This document shows, one piece after another, positions 53,713 to 62,727 of a DNA stretch of 64,000 bases; the stretch's first letter is position 1; the number at the start of each line of letters is the position of its first letter. Origin of the DNA: JAJYSO01 sp964451785 (GTDB taxonomy: Bacteria; Bacteroidota; Bacteroidia; Flavobacteriales; Flavobacteriaceae); contig CAYVJG010000012.1 in the NCBI GenBank assembly GCA_964451785.1, positions 13,463 to 77,462 of the forward strand. Direction: 5' to 3'. The position numbers and the translations under genes were made by a program. Under the pieces are notes generated by a model that was not told where the DNA came from, ran no database searches, and saw only the letters and a program-made list of their open reading frames with translations.

Positions 53713-53884
53713 AATTTAAAGAATGTGATTGACTTGTAAGGTGTTGCTAAATAATTAAGCGCAAAATTTTAAATCCTTTACAGGTTTAAAATAAGGTTTA
53801 GGTTTACAAAGTAATGAAATAATTGATAAACTGTTACAAGTAATTGATGAATAGTGTATTAAGTCAATGTAAAATTAATAAATA

Positions 53885-53918
53885 AAACTCCCCTAATCAG
53901 CAGTGTTTAGGGGAGTTT
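53885..53918 (-). terminator. Terminator after the DUF2723 gene
   Basis: AAACTCCCCTA (53885-53895) pairs with TAGGGGAGTTT (53908-53918). Confidence 0.85.
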
Positions 53919-53943
53919 AGAAGAAAATATTAAGTTCTGTTAT

Positions 53944-56900
53944 TTACTGATTAGTCGTGTCTTTTGGCGTGCTCTTAGGAGCGCTTGGCGCTGGTTCATC
54001 AACTTTTAACTGCTCAGCATTTTGTGCTAAAACACCAATTTGCTCAATGTAGTTGTTGTATTTTGCAACTTGCTTTTGTGCAAACTCATCAGTATCATTG
54101 ACAACAACAATATCCACTAAATCGCGATAACTGTATATGTTATTGACAATTTCTTGAATATTAGCATCTTGTTCTTCCATTGGTAGGGCTGCGTAATAAT
54201 CTAGCCATTGTTGATAAATAACCACTAATTTAGACCATAGTTGACGTGCTTTATCAGTTTTATCAAGGGCATAATAATCTGTGATAAATGGATTGACCAT
54301 GGTATAATACTGTGTTTTATACACTGGCATTTTTTCAATAGCTAAATCGACTACTTTTTCAGCTTTGTCGAGTTTGTTTTGCGCAATCAAATTATGCACT
54401 AATCGAATCATACGCGTGCGGTAGCTAATCGAGTTAAGACGTGTTTGCGGATCGTAATAAATGTCAGGATCACCGCTGTTCCCCCAATGCCAATTCATGA
54501 CTGTTTGATAGAGTGCTTCTGTATCAATTCGTCCTAAAGAACCATAGCCTTTGGCTGGCGTTTTAATAGGCACCAGTTGATAACCTAAGCCTGAAACTTG
54601 CAAGTAGTCTTTCATCCATAGGTATTGTGCATCGTCATTAGTGCCGCCACTAAAATGGACAGGACGTTTCCAATTGGTATTGGCTACAACATCGAGCATC
54701 ATTAAAACGTTTTTGGCAATTTGACTACTGGTGATGTTAATCGGAATATAATCCACAATCTTGTCGCGATCTTCAGGTTTGACGATTCCTGATTTAATCA
54801 CTTGATCTTTATCTACCATCAATTTGAGATGTTTGGTAGGGAAGGTGTGGATTTTGTGTCCGTTTTGTAAGGTCACCATTGTTGAAGGATCGTTACTTTT
54901 GACGTATTTCAACCAATTTTTAACCGTCATCGTATCAGGCATGCGCGGATCTTCTTGGTAGATAATCACATCATTAGTGCCGTAAACATAATCTTTATGA
55001 CCGAGGATGGTTTTAATACCCGGGCTGTCATAGGTTTTATTGTGCATTTGATCAATATACCATTCTGTAGCAAAGAGCGAGGTATTGATAATTTTGACAT
55101 CAGTGCGATGCTCTTCAATTTCCTGAACATACCACAATGGGAAGGTGTCATTATCGCCGATGGTAAATATGATACCATCTTTTCCCACAGAGTCTAAATA
55201 ATTTTTAGCCAATGCTGTAGCGGTATATTTATTAGAGCGATCGTGATCATTCCAGTTTTGTTGAGCGAGCACCCCAGGGACGGCGAGTAAGGCTATAGCT
55301 GTTAAGCCACCAGCAACGAGTTTAGGGTTGAGGTATTTTTTAAATTTAGCATAGAGGGCATAGACGCCAAATCCCATCCAAATGGCAAAGGCATAAAAAG
55401 AGCCCACTACTGCATAATCGCGTTCTCGAGGTTCAAAGGCGCGTTCGTTAAGGTATATTTTGAGTGCTAAGCCTGTAAAGAGAAAGAGCACCATAATCAC
55501 CCAGAAGTTGCGTTTGTCTTTGTCGTATTGGAAAAATAAGCCTACAAGTCCTAAGAGTAGGGGCAAAAAGTAATAGGTGTTGCGTGACGGATCATTTTTG
55601 ACAACATCAGGAAGGTTTTCTTGAGAACCTAAAAAGAAATTATCAATAGGTGTAATGCCACTTAACCAGTTGCCTGACAGATTGGTATATTCGCCTTGCT
55701 GATCGTTTTGGCGACCGACAAAGTTCCACATAAAATAGCGGAAATACATATACCAAAATTGATATTCAAACATGAACTCAAGGTTGGCAGACATGGAAGG
55801 TTTTTCAATTTCTAAATACTGGTTGTATTGATTGAAAAACTTAATGAGTCCACCATTGTCAATCTTACCTTCAGCATAGCCTTGCCTTACTTGTTGTACC
55901 AAGTTGATAAGCTGCTTATTAGAACTGTATTCAGGTTTGATATGATACTTGACGGGTTCTGTGATGTTCATATAATTCACCATGTTTGAAGTCGAAGTAC
56001 TCCACATACGCGGCAAAAGAGATTTTTGAGAATCACTTAAATTTTGATCGGCATTTTTCCAGTTGTTAACGATGACATATTCGCCTAATTTTTCATTCTT
56101 TTCATATTTAGGTTTTCCATCGGTATACGGATTAGCAGCATCGAGTCCGGCAAAAGTAGCTGTAAACTGTGGGCCGTAAAACAAGGCGTGTCCAGGGTAT
56201 TGTTCACGGTTGTAATAAGCTAGGAGTTGACGAGCGTTGTTTGGGTCATTTTCATTGATGTTAGTGTTGGCATTTGCGCGAATAGGGAGCATGAGCCAAG
56301 ATGAAAATCCAATAAAAATAAACATGATACACAAAACGATGGTATTGAGTTGCACATAACCTTTTTTACGGGTATAACGCAAGGCGTAATAAATAGCACC
56401 AATAACAATCAACCCGGCAATGATGGTTCCTGAATTAAAAGGTAAACCTATTGAGTTGACAAAGAACACCTCAGAAGCCGCAAAGAAAGTCAGCGTGTAA
56501 GGCAAAAGGAGCTTAAAGATGAATAGCAAAACACCAACCACTACAACTGTAGCAATAACGAAGTTTTTGACGGTAATCTTTTTAGTGTGCTTAAAGTAGT
56601 ACAAATAGCCAATAGCCGGGATGGTCAATAAGCCTAAAAAGTGAACCCCAAAAGTGAGGCCAACTAAAAGCGCTAATAAAATCAACCAACGGTTGCCACG
56701 TGGTTTAAGCATATCGCGTTCCCACAACAAACCTATATAAAACATAGCCGACATAAAGCCCATGGCCATGGCATACACTTCCGCTTCAACAGCACTAAAC
56801 CAAAAACTATCGGTAAAGGTAAAGGCTAAAGCGCCGACAGCTGCACTACCTAGAATAGCAATTTTTGCACTAGGTGCAAGGTGATCAGCTGAGCCCGTAA

Positions 56901-57216
56901 TTTTGCGAAGCAATAAAGTAATACTCCAAAACATAAACAATATGGCAAAAGCACTAGACAAAACAGAGGTCATGTTCACCATTAAAGCTATATTGGTAAT
57001 ATCAGTAGCAAACATTGAGGCAAAGGCACCAATCATTTGAAAAAGGGGAGCACCAGGAGGGTGACCAACTTGTAATTTGGCAGAAGTGGCAATATACTCA
57101 CCGGGATCCCAGAAGCTAGCTGTAGGCTCTACCGTTGAGGCATAGGTGATTAGAGCAATGGCAAAAACGGTCCATCCTAAAATTTTGTTCCAGAGGCTGA
57201 ATTTAAAGTCTCGCAT
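53944..57216 (-). CDS. DUF2723 family large membrane protein, glycosyltransferase-like
   Basis: This is a 1090-residue protein with about a dozen membrane helices in residues 10-670 and a soluble C-terminal region with TPR-like helices. The N-terminal SFWDPGEYIATSAKLQVGHP (residues 34-53) holds the acidic motif typical of GT-C fold glycosyltransferases. The family (DUF2723) is widespread in Bacteroidota and has been linked to protein O-mannosyltransferases. It is predicted to use a lipid-linked sugar in the inner membrane. It ends in a Pro/Lys-rich tail. No glycan cluster is nearby. Confidence 0.9.
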   Translation of the reverse strand: MRDFKFSLWNKILGWTVFAIALITYASTVEPTASFWDPGEYIATSAKLQVGHPPGAPLFQMIGAFASMFATDITNIALMVNMTSVLSSAFAILFMFWSITLLLRKITGSADHLAPSAKIAILGSAAVGALAFTFTDSFWFSAVEAEVYAMAMGFMSAMFYIGLLWERDMLKPRGNRWLILLALLVGLTFGVHFLGLLTIPAIGYLYYFKHTKKITVKNFVIATVVVVGVLLFIFKLLLPYTLTFFAASEVFFVNSIGLPFNSGTIIAGLIVIGAIYYALRYTRKKGYVQLNTIVLCIMFIFIGFSSWLMLPIRANANTNINENDPNNARQLLAYYNREQYPGHALFYGPQFTATFAGLDAANPYTDGKPKYEKNEKLGEYVIVNNWKNADQNLSDSQKSLLPRMWSTSTSNMVNYMNITEPVKYHIKPEYSSNKQLINLVQQVRQGYAEGKIDNGGLIKFFNQYNQYLEIEKPSMSANLEFMFEYQFWYMYFRYFMWNFVGRQNDQQGEYTNLSGNWLSGITPIDNFFLGSQENLPDVVKNDPSRNTYYFLPLLLGLVGLFFQYDKDKRNFWVIMVLFLFTGLALKIYLNERAFEPRERDYAVVGSFYAFAIWMGFGVYALYAKFKKYLNPKLVAGGLTAIALLAVPGVLAQQNWNDHDRSNKYTATALAKNYLDSVGKDGIIFTIGDNDTFPLWYVQEIEEHRTDVKIINTSLFATEWYIDQMHNKTYDSPGIKTILGHKDYVYGTNDVIIYQEDPRMPDTMTVKNWLKYVKSNDPSTMVTLQNGHKIHTFPTKHLKLMVDKDQVIKSGIVKPEDRDKIVDYIPINITSSQIAKNVLMMLDVVANTNWKRPVHFSGGTNDDAQYLWMKDYLQVSGLGYQLVPIKTPAKGYGSLGRIDTEALYQTVMNWHWGNSGDPDIYYDPQTRLNSISYRTRMIRLVHNLIAQNKLDKAEKVVDLAIEKMPVYKTQYYTMVNPFITDYYALDKTDKARQLWSKLVVIYQQWLDYYAALPMEEQDANIQEIVNNIYSYRDLVDIVVVNDTDEFAQKQVAKYNNYIEQIGVLAQNAEQLKVDEPAPSAPKSTPKDTTNQ

Positions 57217-57317
57217 TATTTAAATTTATATGAAGATGGACGAATTTAAGCATAAAACTTGAATGAAGATTGCAGTCAAAAAATATTTTATTTTTTTTCC
57301 TAGAAAGTCGAAAAAAG

Positions 57318-57348
57318 TTTGTGAGAATGGAAAATTGATTTATATTTG
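57318..57348 (+). promoter_or_regulatory. Promoter of the tRNA-Gln genes
   Basis: TTTG (57318-57321) and TATATTTG (57341-57348) are separated by 19 bp. This is a perfect match to the Bacteroidota consensus, 13 bp before the first tRNA. Confidence 0.8.
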
Positions 57349-57361
57349 CATCCGGAAATTA

Positions 57362-57434
57362 TGGCCTATGGTGTAATGGCTAACACATCTGGTTTTGGTC
57401 CAGAAGAGTCTAGGTTCGACCCCTAGTAGGCCAG
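57362..57434 (+). tRNA. tRNA-Gln (UUG), copy 1
   Basis: The cloverleaf folds fully. The acceptor TGGCCTA pairs with TAGGCCA. The anticodon stem TCTGG/CCAGA encloses the loop TTTTGGT, giving anticodon UUG. The T arm CTAGG/CCTAG encloses TTCGACC. The U1-A72 end is typical of tRNA-Gln. CCA is not encoded. Confidence 0.95.
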
Positions 57435-57444
57435 CAAAATTTCC

Positions 57445-57478
57445 AAACCGAATTATAACTATAATTCGGTTTGATTTT
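57445..57478 (+). terminator. Hairpin after tRNA-Gln copy 1
   Basis: AAACCGAATTAT (57445-57456) pairs with ATAATTCGGTTT (57461-57472), followed by a T-rich stretch. Confidence 0.8.
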
Positions 57479-57528
57479 TACAAATTAGAGTTTTTGACTC
57501 TTGTTTATATATTTATCGACGGTTTATT

Positions 57529-57601
57529 TGGCCCATGGTGTAATGGCTAACACATCTGGTTTTGGTCCAGAAGAGTCTAGGTTCGAGCCCTAGTGGGCCA
57601 G
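57529..57601 (+). tRNA. tRNA-Gln (UUG), copy 2
   Basis: This is nearly identical to copy 1. The acceptor stem differs by a compensatory pair (C-G in place of T-A), and one T-loop base differs. The anticodon UUG is unchanged. CCA is not encoded. Confidence 0.95.
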
Positions 57602-57610
57602 CGATAAATT

Positions 57611-57647
57611 AAAACCGAATTACTGTAGTGGTAGTTCGGTTTTTTTA
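57611..57647 (+). terminator. Terminator after tRNA-Gln copy 2
   Basis: AAAACCGAATTAC pairs with GTAGTTCGGTTTT with one mismatch, followed by a T run. It is similar in sequence to the hairpin after copy 1, so the duplicated unit includes the terminator. Confidence 0.85.
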
Positions 57648-57747
57648 TGCTTCTGATTTTTTAAAGCTATTCTATTGCTGAGCTTTTGTTTTTAAGGGCT
57701 ATGCGTTGCTATAACAGCGTTTATAGTTTGTTTTTAAGTGTAGCCGA

Positions 57748-58017
57748 TTAGAGATTGCTTTCATTTTCATCACTAGAAGAATAGTGGTCAGCAGGTAAGA
57801 TATAACGAATTCCTTTAATGACTAAAAGCGAAATTATGCCTGCACTGAGTAAGAAAAATATAAATCGAGAAAATAAACTCTCATTTATTACTAAGCTATA
57901 ATAGCCCAATAAAGACTCAGCTATAATGACCAATACGATAATAATTATTCTTGTAATCACAGGTTTAGTTTTTTCAAATTTACATATTGTTACTGAACTA
58001 GAACTGTTTTGAACCAT
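57748..58017 (-). CDS. Small membrane protein of unknown function
   Basis: This 89-residue protein has two hydrophobic segments (about residues 22-42 and 50-68) and an acidic, Ser-rich C-terminus (SSSDENESNL). The N-terminal 20 residues are polar. No family is recognised. The predicted product has normal amino acid use for a real small membrane protein, but there is no other support. Confidence 0.5.
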   Translation of the reverse strand: MVQNSSSSVTICKFEKTKPVITRIIIIVLVIIAESLLGYYSLVINESLFSRFIFFLLSAGIISLLVIKGIRYILPADHYSSSDENESNL

Positions 58018-58042
58018 AAGATATGATTAACCTTAGCCGGAC

Positions 58043-58151
58043 TATAATATAGAGTAATAGAAATTGACAATTTCTTGCTTTTTAGGAGTTATTACCGACA
58101 TATTTTATTCAGGTTTAGGCCGACCATCAAATATAGGGTATACAGCACTAA
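58043..58151. repeat. About 110-bp direct repeat, left copy
   Basis: The sequence matches 58294-58409 over its length with scattered changes, for example TTTTATTCAGGTTTAGGC, CCATCAAATATAGG and TACAGCACTAA. The left copy ends exactly at the FR1 copy E insertion. Confidence 0.8.
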
Positions 58152-58277
58152 TACCGTGTGTATAAATTAAATAGTCCAATTTCGACTTTGTCTCATTGTA
58201 TTAGTAATTTATGAACCACGGTATTATACCTACAAAAAAATATTCTAAATCGGACTAAAAAATAATTCTAACTGGTA
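58152..58277 (+). repeat. FR1 repeat, copy E
   Basis: This is a full 126-bp copy flanked by TAA on both sides (58149-58151 and 58278-58280). It lies between two copies of a direct repeat. The right copy preserves the uninterrupted CAGCACTAAC target. Confidence 0.92.
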
Positions 58278-58293
58278 TAACTTTTGTTGAACT

Positions 58294-58409
58294 TATAACA
58301 TAGTGTAAAAGAAATCGACAATTTCATATTTTTTAGTTTTTTTTTCTGACACATTTTATTCAGGTTTAGGCTAACCATCAAATATAGGTTATAAGATATA
58401 CAGCACTAA
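58294..58409. repeat. About 110-bp direct repeat, right copy
   Basis: This is the uninterrupted counterpart of 58043-58151. Its end, CAGCACTAAC, shows the empty site of the FR1 insertion on the left. Confidence 0.8.
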
Positions 58410-58438
58410 CTTACATTTTGGTAAAACGTAATACTTTG

Positions 58439-58723
58439 CTATAGGTCTTGATTTTTAAACCATTTTTTGGCTTTAGGTCTTCTATGAGGGCACCCTGGCC
58501 AGCAACAAGGGGTGCGTTTACCAGCTTTTAAATCTTCAAGCATGCGCTCAATATGTTTATGGCGGGTGTTTTCTTTTTTGACTATAGTCACCCAACAAAT
58601 CCATTCATTGCGCTGAATAGGGGTAAGGGCATTCCAAAGTTTTAATACAGAATCATCTGCTTGAAGTACACAGAGCATGTCTTCGGGAAGCTCGTGTAAT
58701 ATGCCGTGGAGTACTTGTGTCAT
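58439..58723 (-). CDS. YdeI/OmpD-associated-like small protein
   Basis: This 94-residue protein contains the pattern of the YdeI/OmpD-associated family: LTPIQRNEWICWVTIVKKENTRHKHIERM in two parts (near residues 34-62) and KRTPCCWPGCPHRR (near 70-83), which carries three Cys and may bind metal. The frame extends upstream to 58786, but ATG 58723 gives the more typical start. The role is unknown. It is isolated between repeat-bearing spacers. Confidence 0.7.
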   Translation of the reverse strand: MTQVLHGILHELPEDMLCVLQADDSVLKLWNALTPIQRNEWICWVTIVKKENTRHKHIERMLEDLKAGKRTPCCWPGCPHRRPKAKKWFKNQDL

Positions 58724-58870
58724 GTGTCTGAGGGTATTTATTACTAGCAAATTTGATCTAAATACTAAATAGTATACGGTGTGCAATTGATGTGGTAATA
58801 ATGTATGCTGCTGATTTGTATATGTAAAACACTGTAAATGTAATAATTATCTATGTAAAGATGGGTGTTA

Positions 58871-58920
58871 TACCTACAAAAGATATTATAAATCGGACTA
58901 AAAAATAATTCTAATTGGTA
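58871..58920 (+). repeat. Solo right unit of FR1 (copy F)
   Basis: This 50-bp unit, bounded by TACC...GGTA, is the right-hand module of FR1 occurring alone. It is flanked by TTA on the left and TAA on the right. The rest of the 309-bp gap before the channel gene is AT-rich and unremarkable. Confidence 0.85.
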
Positions 58921-59032
58921 TAAAATATCGCAGTCCTAGGTGTTTTTATATAAAATGAAGCTATGAAGGGCTAGTGCTGATTGTTATCAAATTAAGCTTT
59001 GAGAATAGTGGGTATTAGTGAAGAATTGTTAT

Positions 59033-60334
59033 TTAATACGCATCATTTGCCGCCTTAGTTCTTTGCCCAATGTTGTGAAATATATTTGTAAAATCTTTGC
59101 CACTAGGGTCTTGGAAAATTTCGAGGTCGAAAAATTTTACAACAGCAAATAAGTGATCAAAGATATCAGCTTGTATAGGCTCATATTCGGCCCAAGCAAC
59201 GGTATCTGTAAAGCAATAAATTTCAAGGGGAATACCTTTGCTCTCGGGGGCTAAATGTCTGACCATAATAAACATATTTTGTTTGATTTTTGGATGTGCC
59301 CGCAGATAGGTATCAACATATATTCTAAATATCCCTAGATTAGTCATTTGTCGTCCATTAATTAAAAAGGAACGATCGATATTGTGTTGAGTGTTATAAG
59401 ATTCTATTTCAGATTCTTTGTCTTTTATAAAATCAGAAATGAGTTGGAAATTTTTTAGTTTTTCTTTTAATTTTGAATCTACTAATTTGACAGAGTGAAC
59501 ATCAATATAAAGCGATCTTTTAATTCTCCGACCACCTGTTTTTTGCATGCCACGCCAATTTTTAAAACTGTCAGTAACAAAGTAATAAGTAGGAATGGTG
59601 GTGATTGTTTTGTCCCAATTTTGGACTTTAACCGTGTTTAAGTTGATGTCTAAAACATCGCCATCAGCATTAAATTTAGGCATTTCTACCCAGTCTCCAA
59701 CACGCACCATATCATTTACAGAAAGCTGAACACTGGCTACTAAGCCTAATATGGTATCTTTAAATATCAGAAGAATTATGGCAGTCATGGCCCCAAATGC
59801 ACTTAAGAAATAGATGGGTGATTTCTCGAGAACGATAGATAATATTAAGATAAAGGCAATGATATAAAGCACTATTCTGACAAGTTGAAAGTAACTAGTT
59901 AAGGGTTTGTCTTTAAAGGCTGGAATTTGAGCTGATATATATTCGCCTATTTTCATGACAGCGAAGACAACAGTCATGCCAACGATAATGATATATACAT
60001 TGGTCAGCTTGGTGATATAGGGTAAGATGGTTTCAAAATCTGAAAAAATAACGGGTGCCATGATTAAGACAAAAATGGCAGGAACAATATGCGCTATATT
60101 GTTTAAGGCATTAGTTTCTACAATTAAATCATCCCATTTAAAGGAAGTTTTTTTGAATGCTTTATATAAAAAGGTAATAATGATTTTTTTAGTCACCCAA
60201 AATGCAATTGCAGCGATGATGGTTAGAGCAAAAATAAATAAGAGTAAGCGGCAAAAGCTAACCCATTCTGCTGAAACCCCCAGATTACTTAATAAAGATT
60301 CTATGTATTGCTCTAAGTGATTTACCCACCCCAT
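59033..60334 (-). CDS. MscS-family mechanosensitive ion channel (YbdG-like)
   Basis: This 433-residue membrane protein has about five helices in the first 210 residues. The MscS pore and beta domain follow: LIFKDTILGLVASVQLS, then MVRVGDWVEMPKFNADGDVLD and TTIPTYYFVTDSFKNWRGM, which match the YbdG/MscM subgroup. The C-terminal region near SRSLYIDVHSV-type sequence (KRSLYIDVHS) is also characteristic. It is expected to open under osmotic downshock. It appears monocistronic. Confidence 0.92.
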   Translation of the reverse strand: MGWVNHLEQYIESLLSNLGVSAEWVSFCRLLLFIFALTIIAAIAFWVTKKIIITFLYKAFKKTSFKWDDLIVETNALNNIAHIVPAIFVLIMAPVIFSDFETILPYITKLTNVYIIIVGMTVVFAVMKIGEYISAQIPAFKDKPLTSYFQLVRIVLYIIAFILILSIVLEKSPIYFLSAFGAMTAIILLIFKDTILGLVASVQLSVNDMVRVGDWVEMPKFNADGDVLDINLNTVKVQNWDKTITTIPTYYFVTDSFKNWRGMQKTGGRRIKRSLYIDVHSVKLVDSKLKEKLKNFQLISDFIKDKESEIESYNTQHNIDRSFLINGRQMTNLGIFRIYVDTYLRAHPKIKQNMFIMVRHLAPESKGIPLEIYCFTDTVAWAEYEPIQADIFDHLFAVVKFFDLEIFQDPSGKDFTNIFHNIGQRTKAANDAY

Positions 60335-60633
60335 AACAGTTAAATAAGCGTTGTAGAAATTACGAATTTATTGATAATTACTCTAAGTTTGACAATGTAT
60401 AATTAGTTAGGTCTCATTTAAACTATTTAACACATATTTATTAATTTGACTTGCATCACTTCAGAATAATCCAAGTGATTTTTCATAGCATATATTTTCA
60501 GAGTCAATAAAAAATGCATAGTTTAGTTAGTGTTGTAAATTTACAAAATCCTAAACTTACATAACTCGTGTAGCTATTGAAGGATTAGATCGGCAGAACA
60601 ATTTTTGTATAACCGATCTTTTGCATCGTTTAG
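60335..60633. other. Intergenic region between the MscS-like channel and the antiporter
   Basis: This is AT-rich. The only structure is an AGATCGG/CCGATCT inverted repeat (60587-60593 with 60613-60619), which may end the antiporter transcript. No repeat family member was seen. Confidence 0.5.
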
Positions 60634-61716
60634 TTATGGATGAATGGTTAAGAAAATGTATGCCACCAGGTTTACTAATAAAACCACACCATAAATAGCA
60701 TTACTACGGCCACCTATAAGCGAAAGCATTACGGTAAAAATTGATATTGCTAGAAGGATAATAGGTAAAATACTAAGCCCTAAAATAAGAGGAAAACCGT
60801 AAATATAGCTTATAATAGATACTGAAGGAATCGTTAATCCAATACTCGCTATAGCCGAGCCTAAGGATAGGTTAATACTTGTTTGTAGTCTATTATTTCT
60901 GGCCGCACTGACTGCAGCAATTCCTTCTGGTAATAAGATGACAGCAGCTAGAATAATTCCTACTAGGCTTTTAGGCAATCCATTATTGACTAAAAAGTGT
61001 TCAACAGGGTGCGAAAGTGATTTTGCTAATAATACAACAATAGTTAGGCTTACCAATAAGAACACCAAACTGATGATCATTGATTGATTGGAAACTGAAT
61101 GTTCTGAGTTTTTTGGTGAGTTACCATCATCTTCCACAATAAAATACTCTCTATGTCGTACTGTTTGAACACCTATAAAAGCTACATAGATAACAATGCA
61201 GGCAAAAATCTCAAACAACAATTGCGCTTCGGTATAATACGGGCCAACTATCCCTTCTGTAAAAGTGGGAATAATCATGGTAAAGGCAACAATAGAAACT
61301 AGTGATACTAATGCAATTTTTATAGAATGTGGAGAAAATGTTTGGGTGTGAAACTTTCTGCCACCTAAGAGTAAACACAAACCGACAATACCATTTAATA
61401 TCACCATAACCGCGGCATACACAGTATCTCGTGCAAAAGAGGCATACTCTTGTCCGCCATTTATCATGAGGGTAATGATGATGGCAACTTCAATAATAGT
61501 TACTGATATGGCTAAAATGATGGTGCCATATGGTTCTCCAACCCGATGGGCAATAATCTCTGAATGGTGTACCGCTGCCATAATGCAAAGCAACAATAGT
61601 AAACCGGCAATAAGTTGTAAAATAATATTGTTGTCCAGTAGGCCAGAAAAATAAAGACCGCATGTTAATAAGGGAATGGAAGTTGTCCAGGGGTAGAGTT
61701 TTCTTATTTTTTTCAT
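60634..61716 (-). CDS. Calcium/cation:proton antiporter (ChaA/CAX family)
   Basis: This 360-residue membrane protein has about ten helices. Both ion-binding repeats of the CaCA superfamily are visible: HRVGEPYGTIILAISVTIIE (near residues 56-75) and ILLPEGIAAVSAARNNRLQ (near 260-278). It most resembles ChaA. It exports Ca2+ (or Na+/K+) in exchange for protons. It is monocistronic and lies beside the channel gene, both in ion homeostasis. Confidence 0.92.
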   Translation of the reverse strand: MKKIRKLYPWTTSIPLLTCGLYFSGLLDNNIILQLIAGLLLLLCIMAAVHHSEIIAHRVGEPYGTIILAISVTIIEVAIIITLMINGGQEYASFARDTVYAAVMVILNGIVGLCLLLGGRKFHTQTFSPHSIKIALVSLVSIVAFTMIIPTFTEGIVGPYYTEAQLLFEIFACIVIYVAFIGVQTVRHREYFIVEDDGNSPKNSEHSVSNQSMIISLVFLLVSLTIVVLLAKSLSHPVEHFLVNNGLPKSLVGIILAAVILLPEGIAAVSAARNNRLQTSINLSLGSAIASIGLTIPSVSIISYIYGFPLILGLSILPIILLAISIFTVMLSLIGGRSNAIYGVVLLVNLVAYIFLTIHP

Positions 61717-61912
61717 TTATTAAAATTAATTTACCACCGAGGGCGTAGATGTAGCAAGTAGCTTTTGGTCACTTAGCGCTGGGTAACTCTAGTTGAGCGC
61801 TAATCCAGCTAATCGATTTTTATATGTTGATCAAATTACAAAAAAAAAATAAAAATACAGAACTTAGATTCAAGCTTCTTTAAACCTTAAAAACTGAACA
61901 AATCTATGGTGA

Positions 61913-62062
61913 CAAATGGATCTCTCTAAGGAGAAAATGAAGGTGGATTTGTTTAAATATATCGAACTATGGTACAACAGAGAACGTAGACATTCTGCAA
62001 TAGGAAACCTTACAATACAAGCATTTTGGCATAAAAAATCAAATCTTAAAAATGCTACTTAA
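61913..62062 (+). pseudogene. Remnant of an IS3-family transposase (OrfB 3' end)
   Basis: In one frame the last 50 codons read as the C-terminus of an IS3-type transposase: KVDLFKYIELWYNRERRHSA, then IGNLTIQAFW and a stop at 62062. An upstream in-frame stop at 61910 and the absence of the DDE core show that only the 3' end survives. The downstream bases up to about 62095 may be the IS right end. No left end is visible. Confidence 0.85.
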
Positions 62063-62112
62063 CTTAAAGTGCGGATTTTGTTTGCCTATCCAATAGATAA
62101 CTTACATTGGTT

Positions 62113-62727
62113 TTATATTTTAGTTGCAATGGTTCTAAAAGTCAAATTTATTCTTGGGGTCATTACTTTTTTAGTAGGGGGAAGCCGATGTAACCAATGA
62201 GTTTGCGTGCCCCCTTTCATCACTAACAAACTGCCGTGTTCTAAAATTAAATCTACTTTCTCTTTGGTTTGTTTGTGCTTAAAGGCAAATTTGCGCACAG
62301 CACCAAAACTTACTGAAGCGATGGCACCGTCTTTTTTCAAATCTACCTCAGCATCACTGTGCCAAGCCATGCCTTCGCTTCCGTTGTGATATAAATTTAG
62401 CAAGCAAGAATTATAAGTTTCGCCACTTTCTTTTTCAATGCTGTTTTTGAGTTTCAATAATTCTGTTGTCCACGGTAAGGCGTATTTTGTAACTTTGGAG
62501 TAGGTATAGGCAAAAGGTTTTTCACCATACCAGGCCACTTTGCGTTTAGTAATAATTTTTTTGCCAAAAATAATAGCTTCGTCATTTCGCCATTCAATCT
62601 TATCCAACAATTTATCGAAATAATAATCCGCTTCTTTTTGAGTGAATAATTTGCCGTAATAGTTTACCGTTCCATCCTGTGGTAGTCGATTTTTTGTTTT
62701 ATCTATAAATGGGTTAAATAAGTCCAT
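62113..62727 (-). CDS. alkB: Alpha-ketoglutarate-dependent dioxygenase, AlkB family
   Basis: This 204-residue iron(II)/2-oxoglutarate enzyme removes methyl groups from alkylated DNA or RNA bases. The iron motif HSDAEVDL (near residues 118-125) gives His and Asp, the third ligand is in HWLHRLP, and the 2-oxoglutarate-binding RINLTFR is near 194-200. NSCLLNLYHNGSEGMAWHSD is typical of the YbiU/AlkB2-like group. It is followed by a DinB gene on the same strand, upstream. Confidence 0.93.
   Translation of the reverse strand: MDLFNPFIDKTKNRLPQDGTVNYYGKLFTQKEADYYFDKLLDKIEWRNDEAIIFGKKIITKRKVAWYGEKPFAYTYSKVTKYALPWTTELLKLKNSIEKESGETYNSCLLNLYHNGSEGMAWHSDAEVDLKKDGAIASVSFGAVRKFAFKHKQTKEKVDLILEHGSLLVMKGGTQTHWLHRLPPTKKVMTPRINLTFRTIATKI

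Noticed and set aside
54955..55197. Plus-strand frame of 80 codons inside the DUF2723 gene
   Set aside because: It is antisense to a conserved gene, with no start context and no motif.
57362..57647. tRNA-Gln pair as an integration site for a genomic island
   Set aside because: No integrase lies nearby, and the second tRNA is complete with its own compensatory change rather than a partial attachment repeat.
11570..58920. FR1 copies as a CRISPR array
   Set aside because: Copies are kilobases apart in both orientations, without regular spacers or cas genes.
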